Below are positions 1-9,935 of a stretch of DNA of 64,000 bases, piece after piece; the first letter of the stretch is position 1; every line of letters starts with the position of its first letter. Below the pieces are notes generated by a model, which had not been told where the DNA came from, did no database searches, and saw only the letters and a list, made by a program, of their open reading frames with translations. Origin of the DNA: Euglena gracilis (Eukaryota; Euglenida; Euglenophyceae; Euglenales); assembly GCA_039621445.1 (NCBI GenBank), contig CP154955.1:28100725-28164724 (forward strand), in the 5' to 3' direction. Made by a program: the position numbers and the translations under genes.

Positions 1-459
1 ATCAAGACCATGGTCAAATTATATCAATTTTCAAGGAATTTCAAGGGAATTCAAGGAAAGGCACTGGAGCCAAGAAAGTGCAAAAGTTCAAGAAAGTCAA
101 AAATACCAAGGGCGGAGCAAGCAAAAGATTACAAAAAAGTTGGCTATCTGCTGGCGCAGGAGAGCAGTACAAGCCCAAAAGGTGTTGGTGCTGGGGTATC
201 AGAAGCCTAAGGGAGGGCAACCAGGCCTTTTCCTAAACCCCCCCACTGCCGGAAGGGACGCCAAGCCGGACTCCCCCCTCCAACCACTCCCCAAAAAGGA
301 GGGCCTTCGGTCCCCGGGAAAAAATCCTACGTGGGAAGGGGAGTATCCCGAACCTACCCCTCTCCCCAGAGCCCATCGCGCCTACCCCCCACCCCGCCGG
401 TACCCCCTCACGGACCCCCGGGAGTGAAGGCTGGGCAAAAACAACATCGTTCGGGAAAC
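1..459 (+). repeat. 5' LTR of element B (partial)
   Basis: Aligned base for base with 31747-32205; only position 10 differs (T here, A there). The repeat stops exactly before a primer-binding site, as expected for a 5' LTR. Roughly the first 175 bases of the LTR should lie left of the window. Confidence 0.92.
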
Positions 460-472
460 TGGTAGCAGAGGC
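460..472 (+). promoter_or_regulatory. Primer-binding site of element B
   Basis: TGGTAGCAGAGGC directly abuts the LTR. Its first 12 bases are complementary to a tRNA 3' end CCTCTGCTACCA, the form found in animal-type initiator methionine tRNA. Element G has the same site, which supports one shared primer tRNA. Confidence 0.85.
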
Positions 473-516
473 TTTTCACAGAACAAAATTTCCTGGGAAC
501 AAACCACACCGACAAG

Positions 517-1640
517 ATGGATCCGGCTCCCCAGGCTCACCCCGCCCCGGTGGTGGGTGTCCCCCACCATGGGACTCCCCCAAATGAAAAAGACCGCCCC
601 ATACCCAATCCCAATCCCCCGCACACGCATGCCGCTGCTCAGTCCCCTTCAGCGTGCACAGCAGAAAAAGAATCCCCCATTTCCCCGCCTAGGCCCGCTC
701 AAGAAAAGGCGATAAGCCCAAACCCCCAGCTCCCATTCAGCCCAAACCCCCAGCTCCCATTCCCACTCCAGCTCACATTCCCCATCCTGTCCACCCCATC
801 CCCACCCTCGTACCTGTCCCACTCCCTGCGCACCACCCCAGCAGACACGCCGTCCCCGGGGAGGTCCGCGGCGGCGTCCGCGGCGGGGTCCGCGGCGGCA
901 TCCGCGGCGGCGTCCGCGGCGGCGTTCGCGCTGGTGCCGCTCCAGCTGCCGGAGCTGGAGTCCCCGCGGGACGCCACCCCGCTGCGGGCCCGCTTCCCGC
1001 TGCTGGCCGCGGCGGGGGCGGCGCTGCTGTTATCCCCCACCACCCCCAGAGGGAGCCGCAAGGGGGATCAAAGGGTGTGGGGGGAACGAACCCCCATTTC
1101 CGAAGCCTCATCGTCCTACCGGCCGCTCAAGATGCCGAGGATCGTGGATGAGATGGACGAGGACGCGACGGGTGTGGAGTATGACCAGGCAGAGGAGACG
1201 TACGAGCAGACCCTCGAGATGTACGACGAGGCTGAGCCCGCAGGTGAGGGATACGAGGAAGATATGGCCCCCGAGGTGTACCAGGAGGAGATGGGTGCCG
1301 GGGATGAAGTCCCGGTTCAAGACCAGCCTATGCAGGATGAGTATCCCGGGGTGTCGGAGGAGGTGGCGGTGTGGCTGACGAGCCGCATCGACGCCGTGGG
1401 TGCCCAAGTCCGCGGCGTGGAGGCGAGTCTCGGGCAGGTGGTGGCCCAGCTCGACCTCCTGGGCAACCGCACCCGGGAGAGATGTGGGATGACTGGCCAC
1501 GCGGCGCTGGAGGAGATGGGACACGGAGATAAGGCCACGAGGAGGCCGTCCGCGGCGGTACGCCAAGTGGCGGAGGGGCAAATCACACGCGTTCATGGAG
1601 ACCAAGTACCAGCCCAGCAGGCCGGGGGCTCGAGGGCCAA
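517..1640 (+). pseudogene. Element B Gag, N-terminal part (interrupted)
   Basis: Open frame starting 45 bases after the primer-binding site. The first 180 residues are Pro/Ala-rich and low-complexity, including an Ala/Ser tract from GCGTCCGCGGCGG-like repeats at about 868-930. An acidic Tyr/Glu stretch follows (about 1140-1350), then a short helical segment. The frame is cut at 1640 by the 5' LTR of element A. The rest of Gag resumes at 20242. The 4-base CCAA at 1637-1640 is repeated at 20242-20245 and is the likely target-site duplication of A. No domain is recognisable here; the Gag assignment rests on position and on the downstream core. Confidence 0.6.
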
Positions 1641-1928
1641 TGTCTCAGGCGTAGTTTGTTTCTACATCCGGGATGGCGCGCTTTATAGGATTCAGGGTGC
1701 CCCCCTTACTCATGTTGTTTGTTGTCTTTCCTTTTCTCCAACCGGATTGCGTTATACGTCCTCTTGAACTGCTGTCATTTTTGTTGGCGGGAGGGCCCGG
1801 GTTATGCTGTTACTTAGCCCGCTTATCAGTTTCCACGTGCAGCCTTCTAGGCGACCAAAGGGGAAAAGCGCACGGCTTGGGAGCATCCATGAAGCCGCAC
1901 GAAGGGGGTTTGGGAATGCCACGACCAT
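1641..1928 (+). repeat. 5' terminal repeat of element A (divergent LTR)
   Basis: It begins TGTCTCAGGCGTA, aligning with TGTGTACCAGGCGTA at the start of the 3' LTR. It shares GGGTGCCCC, a TGTCTTTCCTTTTCTCC block and a TGTTACT block in the same order. It is 288 bases long against 308 and lacks the CACAGGTGGTATT motif of the 3' copy. Identity looks well below that of any other LTR pair here. The end is set by the adjacent TGGTAAGCG. Confidence 0.6.
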
Positions 1929-1943
1929 TGGTAAGCGCTTGCG
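1929..1943 (+). promoter_or_regulatory. Probable primer-binding site of element A
   Basis: TGGTAAGCGCTTGCG follows the left terminal repeat. It shares only TGGTA with the TGGTAGCAG sites of B, C, F and G, so a different tRNA or a mutated site is possible. Confidence 0.45.
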
Positions 1944-3148
1944 TAGGTTGTTCCGGTTCATTCACTTCAGCTTTTGGAACCACCGACAGGTTGGGCTTTC
2001 TTTGGTAGCTAGTGGGTTCACAGACGGCACGGGCAGCGGTCGTTGCTACCATGCCATGTTAACTGTCGCGCGGTGGATCCGTTTTCGTAGGAGCCCAAGT
2101 TTGGAAGGGCAGCCGGTTATTTCAGTACACCCTTGGAGGACGCTACTCAGACCAGTTGTTCGTGGTTTTGCCAGCCTTTGTCTCAGCGTGACCGACCGGC
2201 CCTCCGTTGCATGCTGTTTGTTCGGGTAATGCCGCCTGTTTTTTTAACGGAAGGCGCTTACATCTGCGGCAGCCGTTGCGTCTTGGAGAACCGGCCATGT
2301 GGGTGTTAGGTCGGAAGCGCCTTGTCTATTGCAAAGATTGTTTTCCTAGGAGTGCCCACATGAGAGTGCCCTTTATCGTTGGATTTGGTCATTCTGGATG
2401 TTCCCCCTTTACTTCATGTGTCCCTCGTTACACCCCTCACACATGGTTCCAGTGTCTCACTGGTAATATGTCTTCCGTGCTTTTCTTCTTGGGGCAAGTC
2501 TGACTTGCGCCGTTTGTTGTTATTCCTCCGCACGTGGCTTTGGCGGGTGGTGAACTTATTTTCACGGGACACTTGGTACGCGCAATTGCGCATGTTCGGC
2601 CAACTGTGTGGCGATGCTACTTGGCGCAGAGGCATGTCTTTGGTAAGCCCTGTTCTTCCTCCCTGCACACCCCCCTGCTTTACCGCCTGTTCCCTTACAG
2701 CTGCGCACCCCCCCCTTCTCTTCCCCACGACTCCTCTCTGTACTTGGACGCCCGGCTCCCCTCTGTTCACGTATCGATCCACACTCCCCTCTTCATTTAC
2801 TTATTGGCATCCCTTGTCTCGGCTTTCCACCCCCCCATGTTCAATTCAATCGCATTTGTCACACTAAAGAGAATCTAACGCCTTTTGGCTTTTTACCAGC
2901 CCGACTTTATCACCACTAGAACGATTCGCCCGACTTGGCCAACATGAGGACCCGATTAAGCCACCCGACCCACACCCTCTATCGGCTGAGAAACCGTGCA
3001 AACACCATGGCTTTCCAAGAAACCCGGGTGCTAGCTCCCTGCACGTAACAGCTTTCCAGAGCGAACCCCTCGGAAGGCAATCACCTCAACCCAGAGTTGC
3101 CCACACCCCCCGCCAGAAACACAGCCCCTCTTGTGCGCCACCCCCATC
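1944..3148 (+). other. Leader region of element A, no gene seen
   Basis: About 1.2 kb between primer-binding site and gag. Short open frames occur in several frames, with no domain and no match to the shorter leader of C. Composition is mixed with C-rich tracts (2680-2850). It probably holds packaging and translation signals, but none can be pointed to. Confidence 0.5.
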
Positions 3149-6100
3149 ATGAAACACACAACAGAGTTGCAGAACCCAGAGCAAAAAACCAACACCAAAA
3201 ACATGTCTTCACCAAGTGGAATTCTGCTGGAATTACTGCAGGAAGTTGGCAAAAATTGCCAGAGGAATTTCGAAAGCGCGGGTATTGACCTTGCCAACTT
3301 TCGGGAAACCTTTGACAAATGTGCCAACAACTCCCGCAAACTTCCGGCAAATAGTGAATGCATGCATGAAGCGGAAACGCGGAATGACTCCAAGTTTCTG
3401 CACTTGCATGACTCACTACAACGGTTATCGGGACAAATGGAGTCCTGTTCATCCGCGTTGTTGCATTTGCAACAACAGTTGCATGCACGAGATTCCTCGT
3501 CTGCAACATCCAGCAGTGGTGGATTTGTGTCTATGGACCATTTCACCACATTGTCCGCAACTTTCCATGAATCACAACACCGCATTATGCAGTTGTGCGA
3601 TTATGATGGTGAGGATGAAACGGAAAAGTTTCGGCAATTCCAGTCACAAGCCAACGAGAATTTTGCTCCCCACACGTATGTGCGGCAGTTGGAGGAGCGA
3701 CTTTCCCGTTTGGAGCAGAAAACCTGCTATTGTGACGCGAATCAGGTTGGATTATCCAATCTGAGCGCGAAAGTCGCGGAAATGGCACAACGGCAGGATT
3801 CCCTGCAGTTGCAGTTGCAATCCGACATTGAACTCTCGGCCATTGCGGGTTTGCAACAAAGCTATTCCGCACTTTCCCACCGAGTTCCGGACATTAGCGG
3901 CATTCAGACTGCTATTGGGGAACTCCAGACCCGGTATGCATCGGTGTCTACCAAAGTAACGGAAATGCAGTCTCTACCTGCAGGTTCCAGTTCTCGGATG
4001 ACCGAGAACCCTGATTTCAAGTCATTTTATGACAAAATGCTCACTAACAATCAGGAAACCTTGCAAGATTTCTGCAACAGCCTATTACGGCTTGAGGAAT
4101 CGGTGAATCGGAATGCCCGATCCACGCAAAGTGAGATTACCAGGTTGGATGAGCGAATTTCCGCGTTGTTGGATAACCCACAACCTGGAAATTTGCCCAT
4201 GGGTACCACAACCGTGTTGTCGGATAACCCTGCACCGGTTGCACCCACCACCACACCAACCAAGGTGACATCACCTTTGCAGATTCTCTCAAATGCTGTA
4301 AAAGCATTAATGGGACAACTCCAATTATTGGATAAGTCTCACGGGAAACTTGTCCAAGACGTTACCGGAATTTCCGAAAGTATTCCGCACTTGGATGACT
4401 TTTCCCGTTACCGCAAGCGTATTCGCGCTTTGGAGGATCAAGTTGACCGTATTTGCGGCCAACTCCAATTCGTTGAGCATTTGGAGCAAAGTGTGCATGA
4501 CTTGTCTGTGGGTTTGGATAATGTGTCCAACCAACAGCGGGTTTCACACCGCAATTCGGCAGTATGCATTGCCGAAGATGCGCCAAATGTTCCAGAGTCG
4601 CGTTCCCATAACCCGGCTCTGGGTGCACATGCACCACCACCACCCGTGTCCCGAGTGTTACAATCCGCGATTCCGCGAATTGTGCCACCATTGGCCTTGT
4701 CCACAACCCAAACCCAGTTTTCGGATGAATTTCCCATTACGGGAACCGAATTTTCGGAAAACACGGCGATTCCGCCAAGTCTCCACCAAGAAATCCATCA
4801 TTCCATGCTTGTGCGTGGAATTAGCCAAACCCGTACACCGGGAGTGGGTCACAGGTTGCATGCGCGACATACCCCCACACCGGAGTGTCCCCCTATTACG
4901 GGTGACCAACAGGGTTTGCGACCGGATTTCCGGTACCAGGATTCACCTTCACCAGAAATTTCGCGATTCCGACAAGAATCCGGAAAGGATACGCTTGGTG
5001 CTCGAGCGTACCCGGGCCCGAATCCACGGAATACCACCGAGGGCCAACGGGTTTTTCAGAAAGACTTCAAGGGCACCATCGCAATCGCGAATAAGGTGAA
5101 GCCCCAATGGGACGGTGATCCAACCACATGGAGACAGTTTTTCCGGGACTGGGAGTACTACTGGGCATTGAAAGGGCCAACCCAGGACACAAACCCGGAG
5201 GTGATCAAGATGGAATTCATCGATTGCCTCCCTAGGGATGAGAAGGAGCGCGCGCGACAACTCGTCATTCGCTACCGCGTTTCCTTTGATGACCTGGTGG
5301 AGCAATACGCTTCCACCAGTTCAAGTTTGGTCGCTAGGATTACCCTGGAGACCAAGTGGCGGCAATGCGCCCCACCGGATCGCAAATGGAAGTCCATTGA
5401 CCTTTGGTATGCCAAATGGTTAGGACTCGCCGCTGAAGTGGATGAACTCAGTGAAAAGCAAATGCGCGAACAGTTTGACGCTGTTCTCATGCATTTCACG
5501 CCTAGCCTCATCGAGGATATCCATCGTGAGGAGTTGGCGGGTAATGCAATGACTCTTGACCAACGCTGGAATTACGTTTCCAAGCAACTGAAGCTTTCAC
5601 ATCTTCTTGGTCAGATTCAATCCGCGTATACCGCACACCCAACCGCTGGATTACCGGCTGGTTCGGTGAACGCATTACAAAAATCACCGGTTTCACCCAA
5701 TTCACCCACCACGGGATCGAAAACGCGATACCCGCGTTCTTCGGACCAAGCCACGGATAAAGTGTGCTTTTTGTGCAACAAATCGGGACATATGTCTCGG
5801 GAATGTCCTAACCCTGAAGCGCGAAAGCGTATTCAGAGTCCGCGAGGCTCGACCTCATCACGAGGTTCGGGTTCCTCCGCGTTTTCACGCCAATCGGGCA
5901 ATTCACGGTCATCGGGCCCCCGTTCCGGTGGTATTAGCCCCCGGATCCCGTTCCGCGATGAGCGGAAACACGGTACCCCTCGGGGTAGGTCACCCGGTGC
6001 CCCGGCCAAGAAGCGTGATTCTCATCGCGAGACATCGCGATCGCGTTCACGAAGCAGATCATCTTCTTCGCGATCCTCATCGGGAAAACCCCGATACACC

Positions 6101-6496
6101 GGTCATGGTCGACGGGATACCCGGTCACCACGACGGTTTGACGGGAAATCGGGAAACCGATCCCCCCGTTACCCAGAATCGCGACACAAATCACGGTGTT
6201 CGCTTTGTGGATCGAGTGATCACCACTCATCCAAATGTCCGCGTTCTCGTTCTCCCCGCCCAGGCCAACGTCATCGCGGTATGAATCGCGGTGACAAGGG
6301 TCAATCCTCCAACCGCCATAAAGTCGGTTTCAAGATATCTTGTTTGGAGGATGGCACCCCGGCTTCGGGCAGGGAGGGGGATGAGACCACGGATACCGAT
6401 TTCGACGAGGCCCGCATGGCGGTGCGCACGTTGAAATCCGTTTATACCTCTAAAAGGCCCATAGCCGGCTATTCGGCCGGTTCGGACCTGGAGTAG
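3149..6496 (+). CDS. gag: Element A Gag polyprotein (coiled coil, capsid-like, two CCHC, SR domain)
   Basis: An intact frame of 1115 residues from the first ATG; an upstream GTG at 3131 is not needed. Residues about 1-460 are Gln/Leu/Ser-rich and predicted coiled coil. Residues about 630-830 form the capsid-like retrotransposon Gag core, containing WDGDPTTWRQFFRDWEYYW. A CCHC knuckle lies at nt 5765-5806 (C-x2-C-x4-H-x4-C), then about 130 residues rich in Arg-Ser, then a second CCHC at nt 6197-6238. A Gag of this length with an SR domain between two knuckles is unusual; the same order is seen in C. The protein should form the particle and bind RNA. It ends at a UAG followed by a hairpin, and protease continues in the same frame. 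Confidence 0.93.
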   Translation: MKHTTELQNPEQKTNTKNMSSPSGILLELLQEVGKNCQRNFESAGIDLANFRETFDKCANNSRKLPANSECMHEAETRNDSKFLHLHDSLQRLSGQMESCSSALLHLQQQLHARDSSSATSSSGGFVSMDHFTTLSATFHESQHRIMQLCDYDGEDETEKFRQFQSQANENFAPHTYVRQLEERLSRLEQKTCYCDANQVGLSNLSAKVAEMAQRQDSLQLQLQSDIELSAIAGLQQSYSALSHRVPDISGIQTAIGELQTRYASVSTKVTEMQSLPAGSSSRMTENPDFKSFYDKMLTNNQETLQDFCNSLLRLEESVNRNARSTQSEITRLDERISALLDNPQPGNLPMGTTTVLSDNPAPVAPTTTPTKVTSPLQILSNAVKALMGQLQLLDKSHGKLVQDVTGISESIPHLDDFSRYRKRIRALEDQVDRICGQLQFVEHLEQSVHDLSVGLDNVSNQQRVSHRNSAVCIAEDAPNVPESRSHNPALGAHAPPPPVSRVLQSAIPRIVPPLALSTTQTQFSDEFPITGTEFSENTAIPPSLHQEIHHSMLVRGISQTRTPGVGHRLHARHTPTPECPPITGDQQGLRPDFRYQDSPSPEISRFRQESGKDTLGARAYPGPNPRNTTEGQRVFQKDFKGTIAIANKVKPQWDGDPTTWRQFFRDWEYYWALKGPTQDTNPEVIKMEFIDCLPRDEKERARQLVIRYRVSFDDLVEQYASTSSSLVARITLETKWRQCAPPDRKWKSIDLWYAKWLGLAAEVDELSEKQMREQFDAVLMHFTPSLIEDIHREELAGNAMTLDQRWNYVSKQLKLSHLLGQIQSAYTAHPTAGLPAGSVNALQKSPVSPNSPTTGSKTRYPRSSDQATDKVCFLCNKSGHMSRECPNPEARKRIQSPRGSTSSRGSGSSAFSRQSGNSRSSGPRSGGISPRIPFRDERKHGTPRGRSPGAPAKKRDSHRETSRSRSRSRSSSSRSSSGKPRYTGHGRRDTRSPRRFDGKSGNRSPRYPESRHKSRCSLCGSSDHHSSKCPRSRSPRPGQRHRGMNRGDKGQSSNRHKVGFKISCLEDGTPASGREGDETTDTDFDEARMAVRTLKSVYTSKRPIAGYSAGSDLE

Positions 6497-6532
6497 GGGA
6501 GCCCGAGGTCCGAGGGCACGGACCTCTGGGCT
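6494..6532 (+). promoter_or_regulatory. Gag-pol UAG stop with downstream hairpin (candidate readthrough signal)
   Basis: TAG (6494-6496) is followed by GGG and then a hairpin. The 5' arm AGCCCGAGGTCC (6500-6511) pairs with GGACCTC plus GGGCT (6520-6532), with one bulged T and an 8-base loop. Protease follows in the same frame. The same TAG, spacer and stem occur in element C (57203-57241), with a G-U pair replacing a G-C pair. Readthrough of a Gag stop is known in gammaretroviruses. The function here is inferred from conservation. Confidence 0.75.
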
Positions 6533-7110
6533 GATGAACAGATGGAGGTAGGACCTGATCAACCCTGCCCCCCCTGCCCATCTGCCTTCCTGGTCGGTAC
6601 CCGGAAAATTTTCGGGTCCCCCACCCCCCACTCCAACTTTCCGCTCGGAATGTTGTGCAAAGTAGGAAAGGGTTCATGGGAAAGCTGGCAAGAAAACGTA
6701 TTTTCGCCAGACCCTTCACTTTGCCTACCCCCCATGGAACTTTTGGTCCAAGCGGAAATCAAAATCCAAAATTTTTGTGCAAAAGTCAAAATTGTCATTG
6801 ATACTGGTTGTCGCATTGCACTACTTTTTCGGTTCGGGTTGATACCAACCCCCCTCTTGGTGCAAGCCAAGAAGCCGATCAAAATTACGACGGCTGACAG
6901 CACCCCCATGTGCGGTGGTGACTTGGGATGCTTTTTAGACATTGTCCTACCCCTCATCCCCAAGCACCACTCACACCCCACCCCAACCGCAAAATTTTCC
7001 GGATACCTGGGGATACGAATCCGTAATCCATGGTTCTGACGTAATTCTGGGATACCCCTTTCTACGTCAGCACCGGCTGGTAGTGGAATGCCACTCCCAC
7101 GGTTTGCGCA
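6497..7110 (+). pseudogene. Element A protease (frameshifted)
   Basis: Retroviral-type aspartic protease in the Gag frame after the UAG. The active-site motif reads DTGC (6800-6811), with Cys where DTGA or DTGS is usual. The C-terminal flap-side motif DVILGYPFLRQHRL lies at 7038-7079 in a different frame. The frame change lies near 7000 in an AC-rich stretch. In element C the same segment is continuous, so this is a lesion rather than programmed frameshifting. The role is to cleave the Gag-Pol precursor. Confidence 0.85.
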
Positions 7111-8560
7111 CATCACCACTCTCTTCATTGCCCCCCAAACCTTCATCACCCGTGGCGTCAACCGCGACAGCCACCAATTTTTCCACACCGTTTTCGAAAA
7201 CTTTTACCCCGTTACCAACCACACCAACCAACGTTTTCCACACCGGGTGTACCGAGAAAGTTCACCCCCTGCCCAATGACACACCAACTTCCGTCCCCCA
7301 TGAGGCAGGGCAAGCGAGTAGCGGTACCTCCCTCGTTCCACTGGGTTACAAGACGAAAGCCCAAAGGCCTGAAGTAATTACGGTGTCGAGTAGTCGCCCA
7401 GCTGCACTAATACCCCGTTTTCCACCAGATGTATCGCTTTCAGATACATCTGTACACCCCCCAGCAGCTTCAAAAGCGCATCCCAACTTTTACACACACC
7501 CCCACCAGAGCAACATGCGCGACCAGGACCACTACTCGGACACTTCCTTCCAATGTGTGCACTGTAGGAGAATTTCCGCCCAGCCAGATTTCGATTGTGG
7601 ATGTCCAGTCCAAACACCAACACTAATCCCGATTTCGCGTAACCATACACTTGGTTGCGGATCGCAATGCGCGACCGTACATCAAGTGCTCCAACAACGA
7701 GGTATTGCCTTGTTGTTTGGGACCGCGAAATCCGTGTCACACACCTCCCCCACCTCCATCTGGCATGATATGGACTGGGTATGCACCCATCCAACCCATC
7801 AACCCTTGGGAATGCCCCTTGGGAGTGTGGATGACACACCCTTGACCTATGTTTGCGGATCCCTGAATTGCGTTACCGCTCTTCAACCCGCGAACCAGGT
7901 CGACACCTACGCGATGCGCGTATGGAACGCATTTAATTTTGGTCAATACCGTATTTTGGAGGAATGGTTCTCCAAAATCGCGGCTTTGGCTGATTCCTTC
8001 GATTTGTCGTTGGAAATTGATGCGTTCTCATCAAAAGCGCATGCGCGCTTGTCGCGATATTGGTCGCGACATACCAACACATTTCTTAAATTCTGGGGTG
8101 ATACGGTGCTATGGATGCACCCTCCCCCAAAACTTATCCCGGATGTGGTGGAGAAAATCCTCCGCGATGAAGCGCGAGGAGCTCTCCTCATACCGGTCAA
8201 TCCGAATGCGGATTCGTTTCACCAACTATCCTATGTGTGTTTTCATTGGTGGGATTTACCCGCTGATGTACCACTATTCGAGGATTTTTGTGGTATATTA
8301 TTACCACCTGTTAAAGAAATCATTTTTCGCGTATGTTTCTTTGACGCATTCAGAATATCCGATTTGCGTGTGCCAAGATACCTTGTTACCAATGGTGAAG
8401 CCACACCCTCAACGCAGATTTCTGCGGTCATTGAGAGTGCGGACCAACATCCCAAGTCTGCTGACTGTTGTTCGCGAATTACTCTCGAATTTCATGGTGT
8501 ACTGGATAATCCAGTTTACGCCTGCGACATCGACCCCGCGATTCGCGGTCCGTTCGGTGT
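7111..8560 (+). CDS. Element A PR-RT spacer with Dam-like methyltransferase fold
   Basis: About 480 residues between protease and RT, far longer than in ordinary gypsy elements; part of the frame running to 9527. A zinc-ribbon-like C-x2-C ... C-x-C lies near 7555-7605 and is conserved in C. A segment at about 8000-8270 contains IDAFSSKAHARLSRYW, then WMHPPPKLIP (8112-8141), then ARGALLIPVN. This order (DAF, RYW, xPPx, hydrophobic strand ending in P) matches the Dam-like domain known from phage N6-adenine methyltransferases and from DIRS elements. The catalytic D/NPPY-type motif is HPPP here, so activity is doubtful. It resembles the free-standing ORF of element H. Confidence 0.7.
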
Positions 8561-9935
8561 TTGCAAAATCGAGCTCAAGGATGGCGCTAAACCCATGCAC
8601 CGGAAATTTTTCCGTTGTTCGGGTGAACTCGAACAGGCTCTCAACGAGATGATTGAGAAGCTCATCCAGCGGAAGTGGATTATCCCTTCCAAGAGCGAGT
8701 GGACATCACAAGCTTTTGTGGTGCCCAAACCCGCTGACCAGTCTGGTCAGAAGAAATGGAGACTGGTGCTGGATTACCGGTACCTGAATTCCCAAACGAA
8801 GGATGACCCCTTCCCGTTACCGCTGATCGAGGATTTGATCACAAAACAATCGGATAACCGGTTGTGGTCAATCTTTGATCTGGAAGACGGTTTCCATCAG
8901 ATGCATTTGCATCCTGATTCGCAACCGTACACGGCATTCGTGACATCCAAGGGCGTGTACCAATGGACGGTACCCCCCATGGGTGTTAAGAATGGCCTAG
9001 CCATGTTTCAACGCATGATCCAGTGGGTTTTGCGCGATTTACCGTTTGCTCTGGTGTACATCGATGATGTACTGGTAGGAACCCAACCACCATCCGCGAA
9101 ATCGGGCGAGGATATCCTCGACCCGCATTATCGCGATGTGCGCGCGGTATTATCCGCGTTCCAAAAGCATGTGCTTTTTGTGAAGGGTTCCAAAATGCAC
9201 CTGTTTCGCAAAATTATTAAGTTTTGCGGACACATCCTGAGCAACGGGCAGCGTAAAGCGGCACCCAGTAAGATGGAGGCCATTAAGAAATGGACTCCTG
9301 AGGTCATTAAGACCTTAACGCATTTAAAGGGATTTTTGGGATTAGCCCAGTACTACGCGATTTACATGAAAGATTTCGCGAAAATCGCGGTACCCCTAAC
9401 CCGACAACTCAAAAATCGGACACCCGATAACGCAAAAGTCATTTGGGATGACCAAATGCGCGAGGCCTTGAATAAAATCAAGGACTTGCTCCTCGAGAAC
9501 GTGGTTCTCGATATCGCGGATCCATAAAAACCGTATGTCCTGGAGGTCGACAGCAGCGATTACGCTGTTGGCGGGGTTCTTAGCCAGCATAATGCGGCGA
9601 ATGAGCTCCGACCTGTGGCTTTCTTCAGCAGGAAGCTACAGGGCGACAACGGGAAAGGACAGGTTAAATGGAGCATTCGCGAAAAGGAGACATATGCCAT
9701 TGTGCTAATTCTCCAGAAGTTCCGCAGCTGGATAGCCAGCAGCCTGGTCCAGATACTAGCGTTGACGGATCATGAGAGCCTTCAACACTGGTATACCGAG
9801 GACCTGAACAAGGCCATGTCATCAGTTGGCAGAAGATGCCGATGGCATGAGTTCTTCAGCCAGTTTAACCTGGTGGTAGTTTATACCCCAGGTCATACGC
9901 AAAAAGTTGCGGATCCTCTCAGCCGAGCCCCCTGG
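8561..9935 (+). pseudogene. Element A reverse transcriptase and RNase H (one internal stop)
   Basis: RT begins near the CDIDPAIRGPFGVCKIELK segment. Its catalytic YIDD lies at 9057-9068, preceded by a typical FDLEDGFHQM block (8875-8904). A TAA at 9525-9527 interrupts the junction to RNase H where C has Tyr. RNase H continues in the same frame with DSSDYAVGG, KETYA, LTDHESL and a terminal D in KVADPLSR. The domain makes cDNA from the element RNA and removes the RNA. One substitution would account for the break. Confidence 0.92.

Noticed and set aside
6990-7040. Programmed frameshift inside the protease of A
   Set aside because: Element C reads through the same segment in one frame, and no slippery heptamer is present.
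9525-9527. Reassigned stop codons (TAA or TAG as sense) in the host
   Set aside because: In-frame stops fall at Tyr, Trp and Gln-like positions and differ between A and C; they fit decay rather than one code change.
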